DNA of 64,000 nt from the NCBI GenBank assembly GCA_018292915.2, contig JACVVK020000005.1, forward strand, positions 2,266,001-2,330,000, read 5' to 3'. Of this stretch, positions 8,031-23,569 are shown one piece after another; positions within the stretch are counted from its first letter, which is position 1; every line of letters begins with the position of its first letter. This DNA is from Batillaria attramentaria. Taxonomy: Eukaryota > Mollusca > Gastropoda > Batillariidae. Under the pieces are notes generated by a model. That model saw only the letters and a program-made list of their open reading frames with translations, was not told the origin of the DNA and did no database searches. The translations under genes and the position numbers were made by a program.

Positions 8031-11000
8031 GTAAGATTTAGACAGATTTTCACGATCTATGTATAAATTTCGCAGGCACAATGTGGGTCTCCACTGACAA
8101 GCATTCATTTGCTGAACTGTTAAAGTCTAGTCATCGATACGGTAGTGAAACGATGGTGGACTGAAAAGTGCGATATAATGCAGTGGTGATCGTTCAGAAG
8201 CTATATGACAGTGATAAAGAATTGGAGAAGTATTTGATCACATCAGATTTTCTTTTTACTGCACCTGCATGAGTGCATCATCCTCCAAGTCAAACTTATT
8301 CCTTGAGGCATGTTTTGAATCTTTTCAGTTACAATGTACAAGTTATGTTTTTATGTTTTATTCCAGCCAAAGAATCTGAACGGTATTCAAGTGCCAGTGG
8401 ACTGCAGCCAGCCTAATCCCAACGATGTAGAGTTTGACAATCTGTATCTTGACATGAATGGCATCATCCATCCCTGTTGCCATCCTGAAGACAAGTGAGT
8501 TGTGTTGATTGTGACTCACCTAGATAGATACAATTTGAGAAAATAGATAGATAGATAGATAGATGGATTGCGCTGTCATTTTTTTAGTCATCCATCCATT
8601 CCATTTTTGCCACCATGCTGTATGACACAGGCCATTTTCACTCTTACTCATGAATATTAAATTTGAAATTTGGGTTTCACTTTCACTAGTTTCAGTAACA
8701 CTGCAGTGTACATTGCAGTGCAGTCTTGGCTGTGATTTTCAAAGATACTGGGTAATGAACGTTGCATTTATAAACTTTTGTCACACGAAATGGACAACAG
8801 AACACTTCAATAGTCTATATTTGCAGCACCCTTTTGTTTCGTGGACCATTAAAAAACAACTTGAATATATATGGCCCGGAACGTGAGTATGTCGTATTGT
8901 GAAAAGTCACCACCACTCACAAGCCCCGAAAGTTCAGACATTCATATTGCTGTCAAACATTATGTAGTACTAGTGCTGGTTGTTATTTAACACAAACACT
9001 AAGTTACACAAACAGTATTTTCTCCATTTTTCTGCAGGCCGGAGCCCAAGAATGAGGATGAAATGATGATCTTGATCTTCCAGTACATCGACAGGATCTT
9101 CTCCATCGTTCGTCCCCGCCAACTTCTGTACATGGCCATTGATGGAGTAGTAAGTCTGACTGCCTTTGCAAATTGCATAGCTGTTTGAAGAACTTGCGTG
9201 TTAATCGTGGAAGTTAAAGTACACCACACCTTCTCATAACAAGTTGCATTATGCAGGTAAATTTGATCAAATGAAATGTGCTTGAATTTAAAACAACAAA
9301 AACAAAACAAGAATGGTTTCAGTGGAAAGAAAATTAATAAAAGATGACGTTTTAATTAAAACTTATTCTTCCTTGAGACATATTTGGGAAAGTTGTGCTC
9401 AGACAACACATTTTTCTGTGTTTCAGGCCCCACGGGCAAAGATGAATCAACAGAGGTCTCGCCGCTTCAGAGCATCAAAAGAATCAGGGTAAGAACTAAG
9501 ATAAGTGATGCACCATACACTAAGGAGACTGGTTTGCACCTGTAATAACATTTCCATAATTATGATTCGTTTTAGGGTGCATGCATTTTTTAGGAAGTTC
9601 CTTTGCTTTTTATTGTACATCTTATTCTTAGCAGAGGACTGTCGTGGTAGTATATGTTTATGTGTCAAGTTTTATTGTACTTCCATTGACAGAGAAAAGT
9701 CCAAGCTGATGAATGAGATGCGTGAGGAGATGATGTCAAAAGGCATGCAGCTGCCCCCTCCCAAGCCGGCTGCAGAGAAGTTTGACAGCAACTGCATCAC
9801 TCCAGTGAGTGTTACAGCTTCTCGGTGTCAATAACATTATGTCACCCTACCCCACCCTCTTTGCTTTTCTCTCGCTCTCTCGCTCTCTCTCTCTCTCACT
9901 CTGACGCTCTCTCTTTCTCTGATTCTCTCTGTCTCTCTCTCTGACCCTCTCTCTGACCCTCTCTCTCTCTCTCTCTGTTCTTTTCTGCGAACTGTAGCTC
10001 TCAAACCTTGAAACACGAGCACTGTTCTGTCCCTGCAGTGTGGAGTATCACCATTTCTCGAGTTTTCCCACCCTGTTCTGTGTTACGGCAGCCACTTGTT
10101 TTATTTCTTTCTAGTGTACTGACTACTGTGCTTGTCTGTGTGTCTGGTAACAGGGTACACCATTCATGTTCCGACTCGCTGACTGCCTGCGCTTCTACAT
10201 CCACGATCGTCTGAACAACGACCCTGGCTGGGCTGGAATCAAGGTCATCCTTTCAGACGCTAATGTTCCCGGAGAGGGAGAGCACAAGATCATGGACTAC
10301 ATCAGAAGGCAAAGAGGTTTGTGTGACTTCATTCATGGGACTGTTATTATGAATATATATTTATGGATTTCACACATTTTGCGAACATTTTCCTGCAAGT
10401 GCAATGTTGTTGTATACCAGACATAAAATTTATATATGCATAAATCCCAGTTTATATGTTTCATTTTCAGCACAACCTGATCATGACCCAAACACTCGAC
10501 ACTGCCTTTGTGGAGCTGATGGTATGTGTGCACAATCTTAATGATCTTGGACTAGGTTTTTAAAGTTGTTGTTTGTTGTCAGCAGCATGACTGTTGCTTT
10601 TGTTGATGCATAATTAATTGTTTTTGTGCTGAGTTTATTGATTACTATCAAAATGATAAAGATAATGATAACAACAGTAGTCAGCTCTGGTCTGGAGCTT
10701 TACAATTTTCTCTTAGCGAGAATTGCTTTGCGTTTTCACTTTTGGTTTATTTACACAATGTGTGTGTGAACTCGCACTTAAGCGCTGTAACTATAAGTGA
10801 TATACAATATATATTCTGTGTTTGTTTGTATGTTTGTTTTTCTTTGTACGGCAGAGTACTGACAAGTGCCCAAAAAATACTGACGTTTGTGCGAAATAGT
10901 ATTGACAGACACTTTTGGGGTTGGCACCTCTGTGTATAGATTATAAGCAGATATATGTATTGATGCCTATGTCTGTTATTATTGGTGTATGAAATCTTTG

Positions 11001-11846
11001 CATGGTTACAGTTTGTACTGTAATGTAAATATTTGGGTTAGGGTTTTCATTAGTATCCTGGAATACAAAAATATAATTGTATGATAATTGTATGGTTTAG
11101 TACACATATAAATGAAAGGACACTGCGGACAACTGTTGATCACACTTTTTTTTATTTCTTTTGTGTTTAGCTGACCTCATCATGCTTGGTAAGTCTGTTC
11201 ATTAGTGTTTGTAAATTCTGACCTGCTGGTTTAGACACGTTTATTTTGTTTCTTGTTGTGGAGATACATGTATGAACACACTTTTGACCATTGACAAGAC
11301 AAACTTAGTATGTTCAGTAAACATTCATTTAAAGGAGCCTAACCTTGCAATGGCAGATCACTAATTGATTACAAATCACGAGAGAGAGAGAGAGAGAGTC
11401 TCTGACCTGCTGTTTTGGTAAACTTACCTGTGGTCATTGTCGTGAGAAAAAAGAGAGAGAGATGATGATGATAATGGTGAAACATATATATATATATATA
11501 TACCTGTTTCAAGGGATAGTGCTTACAGATATTGCCGCCTTTTTGCACAAGCTGAGAGACTCAGACATTTAATGCTCTTCAGGCATCCGCCCATAAAGCA
11601 GTGGTTACAAACATATACGAATGCTGCGTGACATAACACAGAAAAGCTGGAGACCAGCCTTAGCCCGACACGGAAATCCTGCAGTCAGTAATGTCTTTAG
11701 GAATTACAGTTTTGATTTGTCTCACACTTTACAAAGATAGTTCCTGGCCGCACGATCATCAGCCCAAGTACAGTCTGATTAGATTAACGATGGCTCGCCT
11801 CTCCTCGTTCCCACGTCTCAGCACACAAGCTGACAGAGAGAGAGAG

Positions 11847-11915
<69 letters not shown>

Positions 11916-14194
11916 AAGAGGATGTCAGTGTTTCTGAAGGTGACACATTTTCTCCACTGTAGGGCTGGCCACCCATGAAGTCAACTTCACCATTATTCGA
12001 GAAGAGTTCAAACCAAACCAGCCAAGACCATGTGAGATGTGTGGACAGTTTGGTGAGTGTTTTGTGTATTTGTTATCAGACTGGGGAATTGTCAGTCATT
12101 TGGCAATTTTCAGTCAAATTTCCCATCCTTTCAGCCAAAAAATCCAAGTTTCAGCAAAAAAAAAGGAAGGCGGAAAAGGTTGCACACACAGTCATGTATC
12201 ATGATATATGTAATAGTATATAATATGGGACTTCAGTTTTGAGCGCTTGCATATCAGTACCAAGGCATTATAAATTTAACTTCTTGGTGCCAGTAGAGAC
12301 TACTAAATGCCTTTAAAAACGCTAAAATTTGTTTTTCTGAAGTGGGGCGTTGTCCTCATGGTCCCACAGTAGTGTGCTACTGCTGCACCCTGGCCTAGGT
12401 TTCTTTCAGTCTTTTTTTCCTTCAGCAATTCCCCAGCCTGTGTTATCTAAGATTGAGATTACAGTTGCAGTGTAAGGTTGGTGTGTGGCTGTTTCAGTTG
12501 CTTCACAATAAATGTAATTGCAATAGGATTTTGTTTAAATGTTTGACTTTTTCCTGTCTGAAACTAGGTCACGAAATGAAGAACTGTGAAGGGTTACCAA
12601 AGGACAAATGTGGAGAGGTAAGAAAAATTAAACTCTCTCTCCCCCTCTCTCTCTTTCTCTTCATCCTCTTCAACGTATCATGATTCATGTTGTATGCTGC
12701 TCTGAGTATTTAGATGATAGGTGGCATATCATGATATGAAAAAGCAGTGTTCTCAGAGTGTTCTTGAGGAAACTGTTTCAACTTTCAAACACATGCTGAA
12801 ATTGAAACCATTTCTTCATTTGCTTCTATTGTTCTCTTTCCATAGCATGATGAGATACAGAAACCGGTAGGAGCAGAGGTTGAGTTCATCTTCATTCGTC
12901 TCAACATCTTGAGGGAGTACCTGGAAAGGGAGCTGCGTATGGACAACCTCCCCTTCCCATATGAATTTGAGGTAAGTGGGACCCCCTCCATTATTTTTTA
13001 TCAATTTATGTACATGTATTCACTCCCTTTTCTGGTTTGTGGTTTGAAAATAGAACAATTATTCGGTAGACATCAGTGCTCGACCATTTCTTTGACTTCT
13101 GAAACTTTTGGGTTTTTTGTAGTTTTAATTGATTCATTTTATTTTTGTATTTGTTGAAAACACAGAGAGCTGTTGATGACTGGGTGTTCATGTGCTTCTT
13201 CGTGGGCAACGACTTTCTACCTCATCTGCCATCTCTGGAAATCAGGTGCGATATCTACGTTTTTTTGCTGCTACATGTATTGAACATACTTTGCATTTAT
13301 ATCGAAGGCAGACAGTGTTATATGTTTTTACATCAAAGGCAAGATAGTGTTATATCTGTTTTCATAGACTTGTGCTCATGTTTTGTTTGTTTGTTTTTTT
13401 CAGGGAGGGTGCTATTGACAGACTGGTGAAACTGTACAAGAATGCAGTGTATAAAACAGGGGTAGGTTCATCCTCCGTATCTGTCAGCCTTGTTGTGCGT
13501 TTACCACCCGTCTCGCGCGCTTCGTTCCGCCAATGAAAAGCGCCTGAAAGTCCCCAGGCGCAAGTTGAAAACCACTGGCGAATGCTCCCTCAGTTTCCTT
13601 GCCCCATATGTTTGGAACTCGCTGCCGGTCGAAATTTGTGATCTTCCCACGCTGTCCCAGTTCAAATTGAACCTGAAAACCCATCTCTTCTGTCGAGCCT
13701 TTCACACTTAAGTAGTCTGCCATTGTTTCAGTGTCTCTGTCTGTTATTGTATATCTGCATCAGGCCGGGGTGTGCATTTGTGTGTGTCAGTGTGTGCGAG
13801 TACGTGTGTGTGTGTGTGTGTGTGTGGCGCTATGACTTGCTTTGCTGTGAGAATAAGCGCTAGAGAAGTACTATTTATTATTGTTGTTATTATTATGTTC
13901 TCTACTCATTCAATATAAGCACTTACATTATAAACAAAAAATCTTCATTTTTATCATCTCTAGAGGAATTTAAATATGCCATGTGTATGGAATGTATATA
14001 ATCTGCCAAAATCTGAACTGCCCTGTACTGATAAGCAAATCTGATGACTGTCCGCTGTGTGGTACATGCTAGTTTGCTGTATTTTGTTTTAGGGGTATCT
14101 GACTGACAGTGGGGTGGTGGCGTTGGAACGAGTTCAGCTTGTCATGACAGGTGAGTGAGTTGGAGAATTTCACCCTCAGTTTTAGATTGTTTTG

Positions 14195-14275
<81 letters not shown>

Positions 14276-17200
14276 ATGTGTGTGTGTGCGCGCGTACACT
14301 TTTTTGTCTTACATTGTCCACATGATACATGCTTACCTAACAAAAAAATGTCTGTCCAGAGCTTGGTCATGTTGAAGACGAAATCTTCAAGAAGCGGAGA
14401 GATGATGAGGTATGTAAACAGTAGCCCATACATGTATCTACATAATTATTATAAACCACATGAGTGTTGAAGTCAGGAAGGTGTAAGGGGAATATTATTA
14501 TTAACCTTGTGAATTTGAGTCCCAGGACGATACATGACTTCATGTATCAGTTTGTGGCGCTTTGAGCCAATTCACGAAATTGGGTAAAGCGCCTACACAA
14601 TACTCATTATTATTATTATTTCGAAATCACCCCGTTTTCCTTAAAATGAAGCCATGGACTTTTTTTCTGTTTTGCCAATGCATGGCAGAGTAAAGGGGCG
14701 GGCAGGGTTCGCGTTAACTGGCAATTACCAGTAAATTACTGGTTATAAAGAGGAAATACTGGAAATTTTTTAGCTGTCAGTCCCGGGGACTGGTTTTATT
14801 TTGCTGGGACTGGTTACATATTTATGGGAGAAAAAAATGCACAGGTTGATCGTAAAAAGAAAAAAAAAAATGTTGATCGTTCATACAAAATTTGTGGCCC
14901 AGGCTTGACTAGCGGCACTTGCCTTATCTCTCTGAATTGTACTTGCAAAAATTTACATCATTACTTGCAGTGCTACCGGAATTTTTTCACAGGGACTGGT
15001 TTTGCTCAGAGTCACTGAAAAAACGGTCGGGGTAGGAGGCGAGGGGACTGGTTTTGAAAAATCCTAGCGCGAACCCTGGGCGGGGATTCGGCCCTGGGGC
15101 TTCCATAGTGGAGTCATCTGTTGTTCCCCATGCTGTGGACTCCAATGTACATGTGCTAAAGGGTGTCCTGTGTTATAAAATACAATCTGTTTTTCCATTT
15201 CAGTTGAATTTCAGGAGGCGCACCAAAGCCAGAAAGGAAAGAGAGAGAAGAGTGAGTATGGCTCTGGGTTTTCTTTGTGAAATGGAGGGAGATAAACAGT
15301 GCATGACTGTACCCGTTTAATTTTCACTGCCCCGGTAGTAAAATTGTGTTATGATGATAATGTATGTTTAGTAGGATAGTGTCTGGTCTTACTCTTAGTT
15401 CACTGGGTTTCACGCACAAGCTGAATCAGCTGATCACATTGTCAAATACTTTAAGTGGTGATAACTGGTCTCGCATTACATTTTGCAGCAACAACAACAT
15501 GAAGCCATGCGGAGAGGGGGTCTCCTTGGTGCTGTGGTGAGTTTCTGTCTGCGGTTTGTTTACAGAAAAATTTTGAAGTGTTTCAGTAGATGTTATATCA
15601 GCAGTTTGGCGTTCAGAGTTCTCAGGTGTAACTTGGTTAAGCTTCATTATTTCCAAATTGGACAGATAAAGATTTAGACACACAGACATTCTCTCTCTCT
15701 TTTTTTTTTTTTTTTTTTTAATCTCATATTGTTGTCATTGACCAGACAGTAACAATGACACAGTGGCCATGACAATGTATGACCTGAGAGCATGGCGAGT
15801 GAATGAGCGTGTGCATGTGTGTGTGCTTGTGTGTATGTACGTGTGTGCATTTGGAGAGTAAACCTGGACAGATGGGAGAACTATTTGGTTGTCAGTATGG
15901 TAAACAGCATGTCGTTTTCCTGCATGGTGTGACTGCGTGAGTATGCGTGGATGGTTCGTCTGAATGCGTGTGTCATTTTGCACCACCTCAACGGCCACAT
16001 ACCACATCCTGACAAGCCTAACCGACATTATCTTGTAGCAAGAAATGACCATGATATCCATTTTCCCCTATTTTGTGCGTGTGCGAAGAATTTGTTTTCA
16101 TTTTTCTGGCTCCTTTTTCCCCCTGCACAGCCTATCGGACGAGGCGGCTCCACATCAAACAACTTGAGGCATCAGGCGTACGAGATGCGGAAGCAGGGTA
16201 TGGCCACATCGTCCCGTGACCAGCAGAACATGAGCGCAGCAGCTGAACTGAAGCAGATGATGAACCAGGGGGCTCAGAAGAAGGATGAGGATTCGGACGA
16301 GGAGCCTCCAGATGATGTCAGGTAAAATGCTGATGAATTGTTTAGAATGATAAACTTGTCAACAAATGGTATGAGATATTTCAATGCCTTTTGGGTTTCA
16401 CCTTACATCCAGTGAGCCAGAATGAATTTGTGTATTTTTATTATTTATTCGCTTATTTATATATTTAGCTGTTTTTGTGTTTTCACACAGATCCACGTGT
16501 ATTTCTTTATGGTTCTAGAATAGAAAATTAGTAAACAAATAAATAAATCACAGTGTTAAACCAGGTCGCTAGACTATCGTGAATATTTGTCTGTCGCAGG
16601 CTGTGGGAAGATGGGTGGAAGGATCGCTACTATTCACAGAAGTTCGATGTCGACCCCAAAGACATTGTCTTCAGACACAACGTGGTAAGTTTACCACTAT
16701 CCTGAGCGCAAAACTCTCATATTAGACTCTTATTTGAAAACTCTCAGAAGTTAACGACTCCAGCCCTAATCACATTTTTATGGAAGTGGGCTGTATACTG
16801 AAACTGACTTCCCGTTTGGGATAATACAGATATGTTTGATTTGATTTTTGATTGATTTGAAACAAGGAAACCCACAAAATGATTTTGCTTTGGTGCGTCT
16901 GCATTTCTTTCTCTTTTCTGACGCAGGCCAATCACTATGTGCGAGGGCTTTGCTGGGTGCTGCGTTACTACTACCAGGTGAGACATCATCTGTCTTGTTA
17001 CAAAGCTTTTTAAAAAATTTATTATTATTATTATTTTTTTTTATTTTTTTATTTAGCATTTTTGGCCAATCAGAATAAAGACTAAACTGCCTTGCAAGCT
17101 TTCACACAGCATCAGAGCACAAGTTGCTCATGCGCACATGTACAGACCATCATCGCTCGTAGTACATGTTGTGAGCACTGTTGGTGGTAATTCAGCACAC

Positions 17201-20200
17201 TCAGGACAGATCAATTTATAACAGAGTGCTATCTACATTGGAAGGAAGTAGAACAACTTGCCGGCCCTGGCAATTTGTCACCGTTCTGTCGGTACACCTC
17301 TGAGTTTATATGTGTTTGTGTAGGGGTGTGCATCCTGGAAGTGGTACTTTCCATACCACTACGCTCCCTTTGCCTCCGATTTTGTCAACATTGGGGACCT
17401 GCCCAATGATTTTGAGAGGAACACGCAGCCTGTAAGTATTGAATGGGTCTGATGATTGGTCCACTTAATTGATAATCTACCGGTATTGAATGTGTGTGTG
17501 TGTGGAATTTTTGTTTATGTGTTTGTTTTTGTTTAGTTGTCTTTTGTGGTGGGGGGGTGGGGGGGGGGGGGGGGGGGGAGGGGGGGGAGTGTGTGTGTGT
17601 GTGCATGTTTGTTTGGTTGGTGTTTGCTTGTTTCTTTATTTTGGAATTTTTTTGGAGTATGTGTGTGTTGGTTTTTTTTGGTGTTGTTGTTTTTTGCTTG
17701 TAATAGGTTTATTTCATCGCATTTTGTAGAAATACAAGGAAATAATTTTGAGCATGTATGAGATAAACTTCTTGTTTGCTCAATAAGCACTTTTTTAAAG
17801 TAAATAAAATTGTTACGCTTTTATCCCGTACAGTTCCAGCCTATGGAGCAGCTGATGAGTGTGTTCCCAGCTGCAAGCAAGAAACATCTCCCACCCTCCT
17901 GGCAACCGCTCATGTACGAACCGGTGAGTATCTCTCTAGCCTAGTCTCTCAAAGTCAAAATACTGCTTTTACATCCGCAAAACAGTGTAGAAAGAAAGTG
18001 CACCTTTAGTCTTGATCAAACCCAGTGCACCGTTCGCATTATCCAGATCTTAACTCTTGGATTAGCTTGACTGTGTTGTGGTGATGCAGGATGTACAAGT
18101 ATGGAAGGTAGGCAAGTCAACTGATCACAGACACTGTTGATCACAGCCAATTTGTTCTTATGACATATGTTTCTTCTTTACACACACACACACACACACA
18201 CAAAAAAAAACAACAACCAAAAATTCAAACTGAGAAACAAACTCGAACAACAACAAACAATAGACTTTTTTCCCCCATGCAACTATGTTAGTTTGTTTCT
18301 TGTTAAATCAGTCGGCCCTACAAGATAAATAATGTATGTGTAGTTTGAATGAAATTGTACTGGATTTAAAAAATAATACGTATAATGTTCATCCCTTATC
18401 ATTCTTTTTGCAGGAGTCGCCCATCATCGATTTCTACCCGACCAACTTCAAGGTGGATCTGAATGGCAAGAAGTACGCCTGGCAGGGAGTGGCGCTGCTG
18501 CCGTTCGTGGACGAGAAACGGCTGCACGAAGCGCTTACTTCTGTCTACCCACTGCTTACTGAACTGGAAAGTGAGGATGTCATCTTTGATATATAACTTT
18601 CCATTTTCTCTTGTTTGATCTAATGTACAGGGCTCAAAATTTTCTGATCCACTTTTTGGCGGATTTCCACCTTTGGCTGAAAGTTTTCCTCTCCTGTTTC
18701 CTCCTCTGAAGCACTTAAAAATCATGCCCAAATTGCACAGATTTTAGTCTAATTCACAATCAGTTATATCTTTTTCTGACGTGCTTATGGCTTTGCCCCT
18801 TCGTCATTAAATGCTACACACTTTTCCGTCTCTGGGATTACGGACAATTTTAAGCCCTGCACTTCTGATCTTTGTAGGCGCCGTCTGTAATGCTTGCCTG
18901 GCTGGCGAGGGTGTCTGCTCTGTACTGACCTCTCACACCCAAGCGCCCTGGGCAATTGATCCGCAGGAGCCTCCGTAGGCTAACATTCTTTATTAACGCA
19001 CGCCAGCCTGGGTTTCCCATTCCCGCTTTCACCTTTGTAGGAGGCTTATTCAGTCTGTGAGAATGACTGCATGGGATGCAGGGCTACTGTGATAGGACGC
19101 TACCCACTGGAGTGCACGGTTACTGCCTCCACCTCTATTGTCAGACTTGATGTGCTTACTCTGTGTGCCACATTGTCTTCATGCACTGTGCCTGTCCCGT
19201 TTTGCTTTGCAGTGAAACCCCATCCTGAAGGCAGGTCACTACTGCTGAAGACTACAAAAGTACTTTAAAAAATGAGGTTTTGTCACAGGCAAAATACTGA
19301 AAGGTGTTTCTTTGGGGGGCAGGTCCATAGTTGTATTGGTGTTCATGTGCTGATGTCTGTGTGCATCATGAGTTTGTTGCACTGCCAAATTATATGTATG
19401 CCGAGGGGATGTAAATAGCGTGTGTGTGTGTGTGTGCTTTAATGCGCAGCGAGTCCTCGAAGTTGGAGAACGGCGCTCTATAAAAGCTATGTATTATTAT
19501 TATTATTATGATGCTTCTCCTTGTCAAATCACTTGTCAGCATGCTGTGTTCTCTTTGTACACAGAGAAGCGCAACACGCGAGGTGCTGATTTCCTGTTCC
19601 TGTCTGCAAGCCACTCGGCCTACTCATACCTAGAGGGGCTGTATGAAGGGGGTGGTCCAAAGACAAAGGATGAGGTAAAACTTGTTGGGTTTTTTGTCTG
19701 AGTTTTTTCTTTGCAATTTGGATGTACTCATCATGTAGCACAAGCACTTACAGGGGTGCCACTTTTCAGGCTGTGGCCGGAATTCCGGCCTGGGAAAATC
19801 AGAACGTGCCGAGTTCCGGCTTACAGGGGTGCCAGTTTTCCGGCTATGGGAAAATTCAGAATGTGCCGAGTTCCGGTTTAGCAACGTGCTTACGAGTTTG
19901 TGTCTATCGCTGGACTGTCGGTCGTTTGCGATAGCACTGTGGTAAGCTGTCTTTGCGGGCCCTGTGTAGCATGTGTACGCTGCCGCGCACCCCCCCCCCC
20001 CCCCCCCCTTTCACTGGCTGGTGGTAAAAGGTTTTCGTCTGAACTTCCCCCCCCCCCCCCCCCTTTTCACTTTGTTCTGGCAACGTCCTTGCTTTCACTG
20101 GCTCTGGAGTCTGCCTTTCCGGCCATTCAGATTTTGAGGGTCACTTTTCCGGCTTTTTGTCACTCAGAAAGTGGCACCCTTGCACTTAGCAGTCAGACCA

Positions 20201-23200
20201 CCATCGTGAAAAGGCCCAAATTTTTATAGGTTTAGGCCCACAGATCATTCTGAGGTGATTTTGTGGTGGCTGACCTCACGCCACTAAGACACACACACAC
20301 AAATACATAGACAGGCTTGCATTCAGAGGGGGAGCAAGTTTTAAACAACCGTATCTCACTCCTGTACCATGCCACAGAAGCAATTTTTACACCAAAAGAA
20401 AGCTTATTTTCTGCACTTTTCAGTGAACTCACTCACGTCATATGCACACCCTTTGTCCCCCTATTGTGGAAGCTCATTACATTGGTTTTTTTGTGGGTTT
20501 TTTTTAAAAATTTTTATTCTCTTTTTCACACTTTCAGCATGTGTGCATACACTGTACAGTTATACATGAGTGTACTCAAAATTTAACAAACATATACAAA
20601 GATTTACCATGTGGATTCACAAAACTTGCTCGAAGAAATGTAAAGTCATGAGCATGTGTGCACTTCCATATATATATATATATATATACACATAGCACAC
20701 ACACAAATACACAGCACATGATATGAATACAGTGTCCCTGTCGCCTGATCTTAGTGTGACATCAAGCACATTACATTGTATTGCATTCCTGGGAATTGGG
20801 AAATAGCAGGGTGCGGAAACAAGTTGATGCCTATTTGTACAGTTCATTTATTTCAGTTTTTTTTCTTCTCCACTTCAACACAGGCTGTGCAGGTTGAAAC
20901 AAGCCATACACAAGGCATGGGTGGTCTGGTTTGGTGCGACCCGAAACGAGTTGAAACCGGAGGGTATGTATATACATGTGTATATTCACAGTACTGTATA
21001 CTTTTCATTGTCATGTAAGATAACCATGACACTTCATGCGTACTTCAACAGGGCTGATGCTACCATTTTTATGCTCACAAATGGTTCTGAGCTGATCTCC
21101 TGGTGTCTATGATCACACCACTTAGACACCTGGACAGTGACAGTGTCTGTAATGCTGGCACTGAGCCAACAAAAGCATACTCGGTGACGCAGGAACCACA
21201 CTGAGCACTCCAGTAGTGTATCAACAGTTGCAGAATTTGAATGTTCATCCGCTCACGCGAAGTGTACACAACATTGTGTGACCTTAATAGCTGTACTAAT
21301 CATTGAGAGTATTTCCAGCATACAGGCGCACTCACGAGTGAAACTGTTTCAAAACATAAGCTGGCTTAGCAATGATGGAATTAGTCCGTTATAAATGAAA
21401 TGTCAAAGAAAAGCCTTTCGAATGTCTAAATGCTGCACATTATGTGTTTGTAGTTAACCGTATGTGTGAAGGAATGTTGCGTGTGTTTCCGTTTCTGTGT
21501 GAGTGAGGGCGTGTTGACTGTAAGGCACCCTGAGCTCCTGCGGGAGGGAGGGCATCCCTGAAATACCCATTATTATTATCATTATTGTTATAAACTGCAG
21601 CAGTTTCGTTTGTACATACTCAGTTGATGAAATGCTCGTGGCAATGCGCCGCACGTTACATGGGTCAAAAGTTACAGAAGTCAAGTTTATTTTGTGTGGG
21701 AGGAAAGTTTCAAGTGTTTTCAGTCTTTGCATGGACACAGCTAGAGCAGCCTCATACTGTGGTCTTTAAATATTAATACAGTACCTGAAAAATAAACGTC
21801 AGATACCTGAGTGGTCGTTTCATAGACAGCGTCAGAATGAAATGCAAGTATCACCAACATCTCTGTTGAGGCTTTCAGGGGAGCCGCCCAGAATAGCCGA
21901 GCAGTTATGCTTGGGTCATGAGTTCGAATCCTGGCAGGGATCAGATATCTGTGCTGGCCCTTTTGTCTTATTGCGGAGTCTTTGATATCACCCTTATGTT
22001 GTGGAAAAAGGATGTAAAACCCTCAAACACCTACCCACCCATGTTGAGTCTTTTGGGGGAATGTTTTAATTTTTTTGTTGTTTTTTCCCCCCAGGGTTGT
22101 CCTGTCACCTTTGGATGCACTGCCCGATCTGCAAAACAACCGAACGATCTGGTAAGATTCTGTAGTTCGTGCACTTGTACCTCATTGGTGTCTCTGCCAA
22201 TTCTTTGTGAACATGTGTAACGTAAAAAGTTCGGCAAGTACACAGATGGTACGTGTGTGAAAGGAACACAGTGTGGAACGATAAGGGGAAGTAATGGTCG
22301 TAAAACGTGTTAACTTTATCGGAGTTTATTAAGCTGAGTTGCCTCTCTTGCATTGTGTTCCAACAAACTGTTTTCATTGCATCCAGCAAATTAAGTCCAC
22401 TTCGTGCATGTGTTTTATTAATAAGTACGCTGATAACTAACATCTGTCAGTATCACATCGAGAAACTAACAACAGGATATGATTCACCTGAACTTAGGAA
22501 CATTTAGTAACCGCACGTGTTGCTTCTCTTGTCTAGCGTGCAGTTCCAAGATCCAGTGTTTGAAGATGGGTACCTGTTCATGGCCAGATTGTTATCGGGA
22601 GCAACGTGAGTATTGTTGTGCATGAACATATTTTCTGTTAACACTGTATGGTTTTGTCTATATCTATATCAAAGCAGAAAGTCGTGCGTGCTTATCCGAT
22701 CTACGGCCTTAGGCCCTGTCGCAAAATGATGGTAGACCTGACAGCACTCCAGTGTTAGAGGTACATGATGTAATTTGTTGTAGGGCTTAAAATCATCTAC
22801 CTTTTGGCAGATTTCCATCTTCGGATAAAAATTTTCCTCCCCCAAAATGTGTGTTTCCTCCTCTGAAGCACTTTAAAATCAAGCCAAAATGTTCCAAATT
22901 ACACAAAAATTAGTCTAATTCTAAAACATTTCCGCAAAGAAAAAGCGCAAAATGTTTGCTCCTCTGAAGCAATTAAGATCATGCAACCCCCCCCCCCCCC
23001 CCCCCCCCCCAAAAAAAACAAAAAAAAAACAACCCCAAAAAAACCCCAAACAGATTGCACAGATTTTAGTCCAACTTTTAAAAAATTAATTCTGAGGGAA
23101 CATGCACCTGTTCTAGTTTAACGCGTCTGCACGCTTGTGTGTTTGCACATCTTTCCATATTTTGGATCGCAGACCATTTCAAGCCCTATTGTTGTCATGG

Positions 23201-23498
23201 CCTGGTAGTTATGAAATGCGTTTAGCTAGGATAAATGCACTTAGGTCTAAACAATTGTAACAGTAGTAATTTCCCATTCTTATAGGCCCATTTAGATTTA
23301 AATGCTTTTATCCTAGCTGAGCCTGCTTCATGAATACCAGGTCTGGTCTGGAACTGGCCTTCTAGAAAACGGCTCCTTACATAGAGCAGGAAAATAGCGA
23401 GTGACCAAACATGAAAACGCTGTACCAGAAACATCCAAAAATGCAAAAAATGAGTGGACAGAATGTTAATTGAGACTCTCTCTCTCTCTCTCTGTCAC

Positions 23499-23569
<71 letters not shown>

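Noticed and set aside
9447..9834. Frames overlapping XRN2 exons 4-5
   Set aside because: They only read through exon-intron borders; the spliced XRN2 frame explains the coding part.
18863..19040. GC-rich stretch in intron 23 as an exon
   Set aside because: Exons 23 and 24 join in phase without it, and it has no open frame with splice sites.
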